Below, piece after piece: positions 32,765 through 41,465 of a DNA stretch of 64,000 nt. The DNA comes from Streptomyces xanthii. GTDB taxonomy: Bacteria > Actinomycetota > Actinomycetes > Streptomycetales > Streptomycetaceae. The notes beneath the pieces were generated by a model. The model saw only the letters and a list, made by a program, of their open reading frames with translations. It did no database searches and was not told the origin of the DNA. The stretch spans positions 372,001 through 436,000 of the forward strand of contig NZ_CP061281.1 in NCBI RefSeq assembly GCF_014621695.1, given 5' to 3'. Numbering within the stretch: position 1 is the first letter of the stretch; each line of letters starts with the position of its first letter. A program made the translations under genes and the position numbers.

Positions 32765-33378
32765 GGTTCCTCCGGGTCGTGGTCGTCGCGGGGTGGGCGA
32801 TGAGGGTCCAGCACGTGGGCGAGCTCCTGCCGGAGGCGCTGTCCGAGGGTGCCTCGGCGGTCGAGTGCCCAGTTCAGGCCCGCGCCGGAGACGATCGCCT
32901 GGACGGTGCCGGCGAGGGCGGTGACGTCCGTCCCGGCCCGGAGTTCGCCGCTCGCGAGGGCCTCGGTGAGCAGTTCCCCGACGGCGCGGCCCCGGGCGAC
33001 GTGGATGGTCAAGGCGTGCGCGCGGAACTCCGGGTCGGTGAGGTCGATGCACAGGAACGCGAGGTGGTTGGCGTAGGTCTCGGGTGTGGCCATCGCGGCC
33101 ATCGGCTCCACGACCAGCGCCGTGAGCGCCTCCAGCGCCGACGCGTGCGTGGCGCGTACGTGCGCGGGCAGCGCGTCGGCGTCCTGCGCGGACTGCTCGG
33201 CGAGCGCGAGGAGCAGTCCGCGCTTGGAGCCGAAGCGCTGCACGAGGGTGCCGGGGACCAGTCCCACCTCGCGCGCCACGGCGGCCAGCGTCAGCCCCAC
33301 CGGGCCGACCCGGCCGATCACGTCGGCGGCCGCCCGGAGGATCACCGCGTCGTCGACCCCGCGAGGACGTCCCGCCAT
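32761..33378 (-). CDS. TetR-family regulator
   Basis: About 205 aa. The HTH is AAADVIGRVGPVGLTLAAVAREVGLVPGTLVQRFGSKRGLL. I chose the ATG at 33378 (MAGRPRGVDD) because GGGAG lies 5 nt upstream; the ATG at 33411 would use two TTA codons and lies within the operator. It is translationally coupled to the SDR gene and probably represses the operon through the AT-rich palindrome upstream. Confidence 0.9.
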   Translation of the reverse strand: MAGRPRGVDDAVILRAAADVIGRVGPVGLTLAAVAREVGLVPGTLVQRFGSKRGLLLALAEQSAQDADALPAHVRATHASALEALTALVVEPMAAMATPETYANHLAFLCIDLTDPEFRAHALTIHVARGRAVGELLTEALASGELRAGTDVTALAGTVQAIVSGAGLNWALDRRGTLGQRLRQELAHVLDPHRPPRDDHDPEEP

Positions 33379-33394
33379 CACCACTCCCTCAATT

Positions 33395-33412
33395 AATAAA
33401 TGCTCGTTCATT
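33395..33412. promoter_or_regulatory. Predicted TetR operator, AT-rich imperfect palindrome
   Basis: AATAAATG-ct-CGTTCATT, an imperfect dyad just upstream of the TetR start, in one of the few AT-rich patches of the window. It overlaps the likely -10 (TTTATT) of the TetR-SDR operon. Confidence 0.5.
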
Positions 33413-33426
33413 CATTAAAGGGTGCG

Positions 33427-33457
33427 AGCGGCCGCACGGCAAGACCGTGCGGCCGCT
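33427..33457 (-). terminator. Terminator after PrmC-like methylase gene
   Basis: AGCGGCCGCACGG / CCGTGCGGCCGCT, a 13-bp perfect stem with a CAAGA loop. It lies 23 bp past the stop of the minus-strand methylase and before the next promoter. Confidence 0.65.
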
Positions 33458-33479
33458 GAGAAGGATCCGCCCGCCGCTG

Positions 33480-34268
33480 TCAGCGCGCGGTGGCGATGAT
33501 CACGGTGGCGGCGAGGTCCTCGTCCTCGGCGAGGGTGGGGTGGAGACCCGCGTCCGTGACCGCCCGCAGCGCCGCGTCGGACTGGCGGGCGCTGGTCTCC
33601 ATGAACGCCCAGCCTCCGGGGGCCAGCCAGGTGCGGGCCTCCACGGCGACGCGGCGGAGGATGTCGAGACCGTCGGTGCCGCCGTCCAGGGCCATGCGAC
33701 GCTCGTGGTCGCGGGCCTCCGGCGGGAGCAGGGGGATGTCTTCGGTGGGGACGTAGGGGCCGTTGGCGATGAGGATGTCGACGCGGCCGGCGAGGGAACG
33801 GGGCAGCGGGTCGTACAGGTCGCCCTCGTGGACCTCGCCGCCGAGCGGGGCGAGGTTGCGGCGGGCGCAGCGCACGGCCGCCGGGTCCAGGTCCGCCGCG
33901 ACGAGCCGCGCGGGGCTGCGCCCGGCGAGGAACGCGGCGACGGCGCCCGTGCCGCAGCACAGGTCGACGACCACGGCCCCGGCCGCCGTGCGGGCCGCGG
34001 CCTGACGGGCCAGGAACTCGGTGCGGCGGCGCGGCACGAAGACGCCGGGGTCGACCTCGACGCGCAGACCGCAGAACTCGGCCCAGCCGACGACGTGCTC
34101 CAGCGGGAGCCCGGCGGCCCGGCGTTCCACCATGGCGGCCAGTTCGGCGTCGTCGCGGGCGGTGGACAACAGGATGCGTGCTTCGTCCTCGGCGAAGACG
34201 CAGCCGGCGGCGCGGAGCGCGGACACCACCCGGTCGGCGCCGGGCAGCAGGAGGAGCGGATCAGACAT
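33480..34268 (-). CDS. PrmC/HemK-related protein-(glutamine-N5) methyltransferase-like
   Basis: 262 aa. The N-terminal helical domain and the SAM motif VVDLCCGTGAVAAFLA are of the PrmC type. The family's catalytic N-P-P-Y reads N-G-P-Y (169-172), as in the PrmC-related subfamily of unknown substrate, where the second residue is also not Pro. So it is probably not the release-factor methylase itself. The ATG at 34268 lies at the end of a long 5' region with no minus-strand neighbour. Confidence 0.85.
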   Translation of the reverse strand: MSDPLLLLPGADRVVSALRAAGCVFAEDEARILLSTARDDAELAAMVERRAAGLPLEHVVGWAEFCGLRVEVDPGVFVPRRRTEFLARQAAARTAAGAVVVDLCCGTGAVAAFLAGRSPARLVAADLDPAAVRCARRNLAPLGGEVHEGDLYDPLPRSLAGRVDILIANGPYVPTEDIPLLPPEARDHERRMALDGGTDGLDILRRVAVEARTWLAPGGWAFMETSARQSDAALRAVTDAGLHPTLAEDEDLAATVIIATAR

Positions 34269-34558
34269 GGAAAAGCGTGACCTCTCGGGAAGCCGATGGG
34301 GCTCCCGGCCGCCGCAGCGCCGTCGGACCGCTCAGTGGGAGCGGACGCGGCGCACGGCAGGAGGCGGGAGCTCCCGACCTGACACTGCGGTGATCGGACC
34401 CACCTCCTCGTTCTCTCGTTCACGGCCTGTACGGCCCGGTCACATTACCCCACCGCTCGCCCGTCGGCGGGGGACGCACCGCCCGCACGACCCTCGCCCC
34501 GCCGGCCCTGCCGGGCATATCGTTGACTGAGGGGACCTTTCGGACGCCTGGGGGTGTC

Positions 34559-35392
34559 ATGGTCCAGGAACTCGTCGTGGCGGGTGCGGCCGCGGTGTCC
34601 GCCTGCATGGTGTACGTGGCGGCCGCGGCCCGCGTGGTGAAGCAGTACGAGCGCGGTGTCGTGTTCCGGCTCGGCAGACTGTCCGGCGGGGTCCGGGAGC
34701 CCGGGTTCACGATGGTCGTGCCCGGCGTCGACCGGCTGCGCAAGGTGAACATGCAGATCGTCACGATGCCGGTGCCGGCCCAGGAAGGAATCACGCGGGA
34801 CAACGTGACGGTGCGCGTCGACGCCGTCGTCTACTTCAAGGTCGTGGACGCGGCGAACGCGGTGATCGAGGTCGAGGACTACCGGTTCGCGGTCTCGCAG
34901 ATGGCGCAGACCTCGCTGCGGTCCATCATCGGCAAGAGCGACCTCGACGACCTCCTGTCGAACCGGGAGAAGCTGAACCAGGGCCTGGAGCTGATGATCG
35001 ACAGTCCGGCGATCGGGTGGGGCGTGCAGATCGACCGGGTGGAGATCAAGGACGTGTCGCTGCCCGACACCATGAAGCGGTCGATGGCCCGGCAGGCCGA
35101 GGCCGACCGGGAGCGCCGGGCACGAGTCATCAACGCGGACGCGGAGCTCCAGGCGTCGAAGAAGCTGGCCGAGGCCGCCAAGGAGATGGCGGAGCAGCCC
35201 GCCGCGCTCCAGCTCAGGCTGCTGCAGACCGTGGTCGCCGTCGCGGCCGAGAAGAACTCGACTCTGGTGCTGCCGTTCCCGGTGGAGCTGCTGCGGTTCC
35301 TGGAGCGGGCGGCTCAGCAGCAACCCGCTCTGTCCGAGCCGCAGTCGCCGCCTCCCGCACAGCCGTCTCCGCCGCCCGAGGTCGAACCGTAG
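34559..35392 (+). CDS. SPFH/Band 7 (stomatin-like) membrane protein
   Basis: 277 aa. One N-terminal membrane anchor (LVVAGAAAVSACMVYVAAA) is followed by the SPFH domain (VVKQYERGVVFRLGRLSGGVREPGFTMVVPGVDRL to about 200), a charged coiled-coil (MARQAEADRERRARVINADAELQASKKLAEAAKEM) and a Pro-rich tail. Stomatin-type slipins form membrane microdomain scaffolds. A paired NfeD gene, often adjacent, is absent here. The ATG at 34559 follows a GGGGGTG SD. Confidence 0.92.
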   Translation: MVQELVVAGAAAVSACMVYVAAAARVVKQYERGVVFRLGRLSGGVREPGFTMVVPGVDRLRKVNMQIVTMPVPAQEGITRDNVTVRVDAVVYFKVVDAANAVIEVEDYRFAVSQMAQTSLRSIIGKSDLDDLLSNREKLNQGLELMIDSPAIGWGVQIDRVEIKDVSLPDTMKRSMARQAEADRERRARVINADAELQASKKLAEAAKEMAEQPAALQLRLLQTVVAVAAEKNSTLVLPFPVELLRFLERAAQQQPALSEPQSPPPAQPSPPPEVEP

Positions 35393-35403
35393 GGCTGCGG
35401 GCG

Positions 35404-35859
35404 CTACTTGCCCGTGAGCCGTTCCATCAGGGAGATCGCCTCGGCGAGGGTGCGGCGCTCGTCCGCGTCGAGGGCCGCGTCCACCGCTCCGGCCAGCCAG
35501 CCGTGCTTGGCGGCGCGGACCTCGTCGAGGACGGCGCGGCCCTCTTCGGTCACCGACACGACCGACTGCCGTCCGTCGTCCGGATCGGGCGCGCGCGACA
35601 CGAGGCCGCGCTCCTCCAGCGCTCCGACGGTGAGCCGCATGGACTGGGGGCGTACGTACTCGGCGCGGGCGAGCGCGGCGGTCGTCGCCGGGCCTTCCAT
35701 GGCGAGCCGGGCCATGACGGTGCGCTGGGTCGGGGTGAGGAGGCTGTCGGGCGACGCGGTGCGCAGGCGGCGGGCCAGCCGGCCCACGGCGGTCGCGAGG
35801 TCGGCGGCGATCCGCTCGGTGGGCGGGTCCTCGGCCGTGCGGCCCTGCGTTCCTGGCAT
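35404..35859 (-). CDS. MarR-family regulator
   Basis: 151 aa. The winged helix is LTPTQRTVMARLAMEGPATTAALARAEYVRPQSMRLTVGALEERGLVSRAPDPDDGRQSVVSVTEEGR, the full MarR pattern including the D-x-R-wing. Convergent with the SPFH gene. Its target is not obvious; no enzyme gene is divergent. Confidence 0.9.
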   Translation of the reverse strand: MPGTQGRTAEDPPTERIAADLATAVGRLARRLRTASPDSLLTPTQRTVMARLAMEGPATTAALARAEYVRPQSMRLTVGALEERGLVSRAPDPDDGRQSVVSVTEEGRAVLDEVRAAKHGWLAGAVDAALDADERRTLAEAISLMERLTGK

Positions 35860-35925
35860 GCGCCCACGGTACGAGGCGGACGTGAGGCCTCACAAGCCGC
35901 GTCGACTGCGCCTCGGCGGGCCGGG

Positions 35926-36558
35926 TCAGCCGGCGGCGATGGCCCCGAGCAGGGTCCGCGCGCACAGGTCGCGCACCTGGGCGCGGGGCAGGCCGGGCCG
36001 GTCGAGCCAGTCCAGGCAGACGGCGACGAGGAACGCGAGCCAGCCGCGGACGGCGATGCCGAGCGTGTCGGGTGCGGGCAGCCGGCCGGCGAGCTGCGGG
36101 TCGGCGGCGAGGGCTGCCCTGATCTGCGCCTCGTGCGCGGCGAGGCCTTCCCGGTAGACGGCCCGCACGGTCGGGTCGCCCGCCGCCTCGGCGCGGTGGA
36201 AGGCACGGAATCCCTCGGCGTGGGTGGCGACGTAGTCGAGGAAGGTGTCGAGACCGGTGCCCAGCTGATCGAGGACGGGGACGCCGGGGACGGCGGCGGT
36301 CAGCCGCAGCATGCGCTCGCTCTCGCGCCGGACGACGGCCGCGAAGAAGTCCCGTTTCGTCGGGAAGTAGTGGTAGAGCAGCCCGCGCGAGACGCCGGCG
36401 ATCTCGGCGACCTGCTCGATCCACACGTCGTCGTACGGGTGCTGGGCGAACAGCCGCGCCCCGACGCCGAGCAGTTGCTCGCGCCGCTCCTCGGTGCTGA
36501 GCCGGCGGCGCGCCGTGCGCTCCCCCGACGTGCCCGTTCCCCCTCGGTCCGTCGCCAT
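35926..36558 (-). CDS. TetR-family regulator, probable repressor of the CYP102-like gene
   Basis: 210 aa. The HTH is LLGVGARLFAQHPYDDVWIEQVAEIAGVSRGLLYHYFPTKRDFF. I chose the ATG at 36558 (MATDRGGTGTS): a TAGAGT hexamer lies 7 nt before it, so the transcript is likely leaderless. It diverges from the CYP102-like P450 across two similar operators (36592-36648). TetR control of CYP102 enzymes is known in Bacillus (Bm3R1, FatR). Confidence 0.9.
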   Translation of the reverse strand: MATDRGGTGTSGERTARRRLSTEERREQLLGVGARLFAQHPYDDVWIEQVAEIAGVSRGLLYHYFPTKRDFFAAVVRRESERMLRLTAAVPGVPVLDQLGTGLDTFLDYVATHAEGFRAFHRAEAAGDPTVRAVYREGLAAHEAQIRAALAADPQLAGRLPAPDTLGIAVRGWLAFLVAVCLDWLDRPGLPRAQVRDLCARTLLGAIAAG

Positions 36559-36591
36559 GAGGGGCACTCTACTGCGGCGGCGCCCGGCTAC

Positions 36592-36648
36592 TTGACGTGA
36601 GTTCAACAACAGGCCCAGACTGTGGCGCATTATTGAATCCACGTCTAA
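36592..36648. promoter_or_regulatory. Paired TetR operators between TetR and CYP102-like genes
   Basis: Site 1, TTGACGTGAGTTCAA (36592-36606), is near-palindromic. Site 2, TTGAATCCACGTCTAA (36633-36648), matches site 1 read on the other strand (TTGAA-CTCACGTC-AA). They flank the short divergent promoter region. Confidence 0.6.
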
Positions 36649-36700
36649 CAAGGTGCTCGGGTCCGTTCAACGGGCGGCCGGCGCAAGGGAGATGGGCACG

Positions 36701-38155
36701 ATGGCGCAGGTGACTCAGGCGCCCGGCGGTGTGCTGCCGCGGGGTTTTCGCAGTGCCGAGCAGGGCTGGCCGCGCCTGGACCGCATCCCGCACCCCTCGC
36801 GCCGGGTGCCGCTGATCGGTGACGTGGTGGGGGCGAACGTCCGCACGCCGATCCAGGACTCGATGCGGATCGCGGCCGAGCTGGGACCCATCTTCCGGCG
36901 CAAGGGCTTCGGCAAGGAGATCGTCTTCGTCTGGGGCGCCGGTCTCGCGGCGGAGCTGGCCGACGAGTCCCGGTTCGCCAAGCACGTCGGGCTGGGGGTC
37001 GCCAATCTGCGTCCGCTGGCGGGCGACGGCCTGTTCACGGCGTACAACCACGAGCCGAACTGGCAGCTGGCGCACGACGTCCTGGCCCCCGGCTTCAGCC
37101 GGGACGCGATGGCCGGGTACCACCCGCTGATGCTCGACGTGGCGGGTCAGCTGATGAGCGCGTGGGACGCGAGCGAGGCGGCGGGCCGCAGCGTGGACGT
37201 GCCGGTCGACATGACGAAGCTGACGCTGGAGACGATCGCGCGGACCGGGTTCGGGTACGACTTCGGCTCGTTCGAGCGGGACTTCGACCAGGAGGGCCCG
37301 CATCCGTTCATCTCGGCGATGGTGGGCGCCCTGTCGTTCGCCCAGCGGCGCAATGTGGTGCCGCCGCTCCTCTCGGTGCTGCTGCGGGGCGCGGAGCGGC
37401 GCAACGCGGCGGACCGCGCCTATCTGAACCGCACGGTCGACGAGGTGATCGCCGCACGCCGCGCGGCCGGCGACGGTCCGGGCGATCTCCTGGACCGGAT
37501 GCTGGAGGTGGCGCATCCGGAGACCGGTGAGCGGCTCACGCCCGAGAACATCCGCCGGCAGGTGATCACGTTCCTGGTCGCCGGGCACGAGACGACGTCG
37601 GGCGCGCTGTCGTTCGCGCTGCACTATCTCGCGCAGCACCCGGACGTCCTCGCGAAGGCGCGGGACGAGGTCGACCGGGTGTGGGGCGACGTGGACGTGC
37701 CGGCGTACGAGCAGGTGGCGAAACTGCGGTATCTGCGGCGGGTGCTCGACGAGTCGCTGCGACTGTGGCCCACGGCGCCCGCGTTCGCGCGCGAGGCGGT
37801 CACGGACACGACGCTCGGCGGGGTGCACCCGATGCGGCGCGGGGCGTGGGCGCTGGTCCTGACGACGATGCTGCACCGCGATCCGGCGGCGTGGGGCGAG
37901 AATCCGGAGGTCTTCGATCCGGAGCGGTTCGCGCCGCAGGCGGTGCGGGCGCGTCCGGGGCACGTGTTCAAGCCGTTCGGCACGGGGGCGCGGGCCTGTA
38001 TCGGCCGTCAGTTCGCGCTGCACGAGGCGACGTTGGTGCTCGGGCTGCTGCTGCGCCGCTACGACCTGGCGCCCGAGCCGGGCTACCGGCTGCGCATCGC
38101 GGAGCGACTGACGCTGATGCCGCAGGACCTGCGCCTGCACCTCACGCGCCGCTGA
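36701..38155 (+). CDS. Cytochrome P450, CYP102-like (BM3 heme-domain type, no reductase)
   Basis: 484 aa, close in length and motifs to the heme domain of BM3 and to stand-alone CYP102B enzymes of streptomycetes. The I-helix is FLVAGHETTSGALSFAL, the K-helix is DESLRLWP and the heme loop is FKPFGTGARACIGRQFALHEA. It should hydroxylate fatty acids or similar lipids using separate redox partners, since no reductase domain follows. I chose the ATG at 36701 because AAGGGAG lies 9 nt upstream; the ATG at 36692 touches it. Confidence 0.9.
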   Translation: MAQVTQAPGGVLPRGFRSAEQGWPRLDRIPHPSRRVPLIGDVVGANVRTPIQDSMRIAAELGPIFRRKGFGKEIVFVWGAGLAAELADESRFAKHVGLGVANLRPLAGDGLFTAYNHEPNWQLAHDVLAPGFSRDAMAGYHPLMLDVAGQLMSAWDASEAAGRSVDVPVDMTKLTLETIARTGFGYDFGSFERDFDQEGPHPFISAMVGALSFAQRRNVVPPLLSVLLRGAERRNAADRAYLNRTVDEVIAARRAAGDGPGDLLDRMLEVAHPETGERLTPENIRRQVITFLVAGHETTSGALSFALHYLAQHPDVLAKARDEVDRVWGDVDVPAYEQVAKLRYLRRVLDESLRLWPTAPAFAREAVTDTTLGGVHPMRRGAWALVLTTMLHRDPAAWGENPEVFDPERFAPQAVRARPGHVFKPFGTGARACIGRQFALHEATLVLGLLLRRYDLAPEPGYRLRIAERLTLMPQDLRLHLTRR

Positions 38156-38201
38156 CCTGCGCCGGGGCGGGATTGTCAGTGCCGTGCGCAAGAGTGGGGG
38201 C

Positions 38202-38450
38202 ATGAACGGGACGACGAACCTCGGGCAGCGGACGACACATCACGAGCGGGCGGCCGCACAGGCGTTACTGCGCCTCACGCACACGGCGCGGGCCGCGCTG
38301 TGCGGCACGGAGCCACCGGACACGGCGTCGGTGCTCACCGTGCCGATCGCGGAGGCCGACGAGGCGCTGCGGCGCGCGGGCCTCGCGGGCAACGAGGCGT
38401 GGCTGCTGGAGCGGATCTACGGGCTGGACGCGGCACCGGGGTCCGCGTAG
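38202..38450 (+). CDS. Small hypothetical protein
   Basis: 82 aa, helical (ERAAAQALLRLTHTARAALCG, ADEALRRAGLAGNEAWLLERIYGL). No family recognised. The ATG at 38202 follows GGGGG. It lies 46 bp after the P450 on the same strand. Confidence 0.5.
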   Translation: MNGTTNLGQRTTHHERAAAQALLRLTHTARAALCGTEPPDTASVLTVPIAEADEALRRAGLAGNEAWLLERIYGLDAAPGSA

Positions 38451-38503
38451 TGCGGGCGGCGTCGGTCTCCCCCGATGTGCGGAAGGTCGGTGACACTGGC
38501 CGT

Positions 38504-39304
38504 ATGGAAGATCAGCTGGCTCCGGGCCGTGCCGACGCCTATCTGCGCCGCATCGGGGCCGAGCGCCCCGCCGCGCCCACCGCGCAGGCCCTGCGCGCGC
38601 TGCAGTACGCGCATCTGCGCACGGTGCCGTTCGAGAACCTGTCGGTGCATCTGGGCGAGGACGTGTCGCTCGATCCCGGGGCCCTGTTCGCCAAGGTCGT
38701 CGACCGGCGGCGCGGCGGCTTCTGCTACGAACTGAACGGGGCGTTCGCGACGCTGCTCGACGCGCTCGGCTTCGAGGTGGCGCTGCTGCAGGCACGGGTG
38801 GCGCGCGAGAGCGGGGGCTTCGGCATCCCCTACGACCACCTCGCGTTGCGGGTGCGGACCGCCGAGGGGACGGACTGGCTGGCCGACGTCGGGTTCGGCG
38901 CGCTCAGCCATTTCCCGCTGCGTTTCGACGAGCGCGGGGACCAGCCGGACCCGGGCGGGGTCTTCCGTGTCGAGGAGGCCGCCGGGGGCGATCTGCTGCT
39001 GCGCTGCGACGGGGTGGCGCAGTATCTGCTCGACCTGCGGCCCCGGGCGCTGGCGGACTTCGAGGTGGGGGCCTGGTACCACCGGACCTCGCCCGCCTCG
39101 CGGTTCACCCGCTCCCTGGTCTGCTCGCTGCTCACCGAGGAGGGCCGCATCACGCTCACCGGCCGCACGCTCAAGACCACTTCGGGCGAGGGCCGCAGCG
39201 AGGAGGTGCTGCCGTCCGACGCCGCGGTGCTCGACGCGTACGCCCGGCACTTCGGTATCGCGCTCGACCGGGTCCCGCCCGAACCGGTGCCGTCGGGGGA
39301 CTGA
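38504..39304 (+). CDS. nat: Arylamine N-acetyltransferase
   Basis: 266 aa. The Cys-His-Asp triad is present: RGGFCYE (Cys74), YDHLAL (His112) and LADVGFG (Asp128). It transfers acyl groups from CoA to arylamines, hydrazines or related amines; in actinomycetes relatives also close ansamycin macrolactams. Here it stands outside any recognisable biosynthetic cluster. The ATG at 38504 has no SD and follows a TGACACT hexamer, which suggests a leaderless mRNA. Confidence 0.93.
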   Translation: MEDQLAPGRADAYLRRIGAERPAAPTAQALRALQYAHLRTVPFENLSVHLGEDVSLDPGALFAKVVDRRRGGFCYELNGAFATLLDALGFEVALLQARVARESGGFGIPYDHLALRVRTAEGTDWLADVGFGALSHFPLRFDERGDQPDPGGVFRVEEAAGGDLLLRCDGVAQYLLDLRPRALADFEVGAWYHRTSPASRFTRSLVCSLLTEEGRITLTGRTLKTTSGEGRSEEVLPSDAAVLDAYARHFGIALDRVPPEPVPSGD

Positions 39305-39443
39305 CCTGCGGCGCCGCCGCCTGGTTATGCTGCGCGCCGGAGCTCTGCGGCACCGCGGGTGAGCGTCCCGTCTGTACCGTCTCCGTGATTGCGTACGGCG
39401 CGAGAGTTCCTTCCGTACGACGCGAGAGGCCGGCGTTCCCCGT

Positions 39444-41318
39444 ATGACGATCCCGTTCGAACTGCCGCAGGAGGACCGGAAGCTGAGCCCGGTCACGGGC
39501 TACACCCGGGCGCACTGGGAGGCCGTCGCCGACGGGCTGCTCGGCGCGGCATGGCGCTGGGCGACACCGCGCGGCGCACTGCTCGACCTGCCGGGGGCGC
39601 CGTCCGTGTCCGGGGTCCGTTCCGACGGCCTCGAAGGGTACGCGCGCACGTTGCTCGCGGCCGCGTTCCGGGTCGCGGGCGCCGACGGCAAGGATCCGCA
39701 CGGCTGGCTCGACCGGTACGCGGAAGGGCTCGCCGCCGGCACGGCCACGCCGGGGCGGGACGACGCCGAGTCGTGGCCGCTGATCCTGGACCATCATGTG
39801 CAGGGCCAGCCGATGGTGGAGTCGGCGTCGGTCGCGCTCGGTCTGACGCTGACCCGGCGCTGGCTGTGGGACCGGCTCGACGACGGGGTGCGGGAGCGGA
39901 CCGAGTCCTGGCTGCGCGGGGCGCTCACGCACACGCCCGCGCCGAACAACTGGTACCTCTTCCCGTTCACGGTCGCCTCGTTCCTGGAGGCGGTGGGCCG
40001 CGGCGACGCGGCGACGGCCCGGGCGAGGGAGCGCGCGCTCGGCCTGATGGAGACCTGGTACCGGGGTGACGGCTGGTACGCGGACGGGGACGGGCGGTCC
40101 TTCGACCACTACAACGGGTGGGCGCTGCACCTGTATCCGATGCTGCACGCCCATCTGTCGGGCGACGCGGAGCTCCTCGCCCGGTTCGGGCCGCGGCTGC
40201 GCGAGCACCTGGAGGGCTTCTCGCTGCTGTTCGCGGGCGACGGGGCGCCGGTGCACTTCGGGCGGTCGCTGACGTACCGGTTCGCGGCGACGGCGGCGGT
40301 CGGCGTGGGCGCGCTGACGGGGCACACGCCGCTCTCCCCCGGTGCGTCGCGGCGCCTGGCGAGCGGGAGCCTGCGGTACTTCCTCGACCGCGGTGCCGTC
40401 ACCGACCAGGGCCTGCTGAGCCTCGGCTGGCACGGTCCGCACGCCGCCACGCTGCAGAACTACTCGGGGCCCGCGTCCCCGTACTGGGCGTCGAAGGGGT
40501 TCGTGGCGCTCCTCGCGCCCGAGGACCACCCGCTGTGGACGGCGACGGAGGAGGCGGCGCCGAGCGAGGGCCCCGACCGGGTGCTCGCTCTGCCGGCGCC
40601 GGGTCTGCTCGTGCAGTCGACCGGGGCCGACGGGATCGTGCGGCTGCACAACCACGGCAGCGACCAGATCCCGCCGCACGCGGGCGAGGCGGCGTCCCAG
40701 GAGGACGCCCACTACAGCCGGCACGCGTACTCCACGCACACCGGCCCCACCTCCCTCACGAACGTCCCCGACAACCACCTGGCGGTGGAGGTCGGCGGGG
40801 CCCGCAGTGTCCGCCGCCGCATCCTGCCGCTCGGCGCGGGCCACGGGGACGGCTGGGGCTGGGCCGCGTCCTGGCACCGCCCCGTGTTCCCGTCCGGCGC
40901 CCCGATGGTGCCCGGGCTGCGCGTGGAGAGCGTGACCGTGGCCCGGGGCCGGCACGAGCTGCGCGTGCACCGGGTCGTGGGCGCGCCGCCCGGCGCGCAC
41001 GTCTCGCTGACCGGCTGGGCCACCGACGCGCTCGCCTCGGAATTGACCGGCCTGCACGGCTGGGCGGAGCGCGACGCGGTACGGGCTCCCCAGGGCACGG
41101 CGTACGAGCCGTGGGTACGGGTGCCACGCCTCACGGCGCCGGTCGAGGGCACCGGGGTCTTCGCGGCGCTCGCCACCCTGGGCGGGACGGCCGCCGAGGC
41201 CGCGCCAGCGGACGCCGTGACCGAGGTGACGTACGCGGACGGCGAGCTGCGCGTCACCTGGACGGACGGCCCGACAACCGTGATCACCTTCACGCCCGTG
41301 AGCGTGCGCTGCGAGTGA
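39444..41318 (+). CDS. DUF2264 protein
   Basis: 624 aa. The N-terminal two thirds is an alpha/alpha-barrel-like region (ESWPLILDHHVQGQPMVESASVALGL, NNWYLFPFTVASFLEAVG, WYADGDGRSFDHYNGWALHLYPM) typical of DUF2264, a family related to polysaccharide-active enzymes. The rest is beta-rich. It is cytosolic with no signal peptide. It probably acts on an oligosaccharide, but this is inference. Confidence 0.85.
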   Translation: MTIPFELPQEDRKLSPVTGYTRAHWEAVADGLLGAAWRWATPRGALLDLPGAPSVSGVRSDGLEGYARTLLAAAFRVAGADGKDPHGWLDRYAEGLAAGTATPGRDDAESWPLILDHHVQGQPMVESASVALGLTLTRRWLWDRLDDGVRERTESWLRGALTHTPAPNNWYLFPFTVASFLEAVGRGDAATARARERALGLMETWYRGDGWYADGDGRSFDHYNGWALHLYPMLHAHLSGDAELLARFGPRLREHLEGFSLLFAGDGAPVHFGRSLTYRFAATAAVGVGALTGHTPLSPGASRRLASGSLRYFLDRGAVTDQGLLSLGWHGPHAATLQNYSGPASPYWASKGFVALLAPEDHPLWTATEEAAPSEGPDRVLALPAPGLLVQSTGADGIVRLHNHGSDQIPPHAGEAASQEDAHYSRHAYSTHTGPTSLTNVPDNHLAVEVGGARSVRRRILPLGAGHGDGWGWAASWHRPVFPSGAPMVPGLRVESVTVARGRHELRVHRVVGAPPGAHVSLTGWATDALASELTGLHGWAERDAVRAPQGTAYEPWVRVPRLTAPVEGTGVFAALATLGGTAAEAAPADAVTEVTYADGELRVTWTDGPTTVITFTPVSVRCE

Positions 41319-41465
41319 GTTCGGGGCCGGCGGCCGACGTTCGGCGGTCGGCGGTCCGCGGTCCGTAGCCAGCGATCGCCGGTCGCCGGTCAACGATCGG
41401 CGATCGGCGAGCCGATTCGCTCCGGTCCGCGAGTTCGTGGACCGGGATCGTGGGGGACGGTCGGG

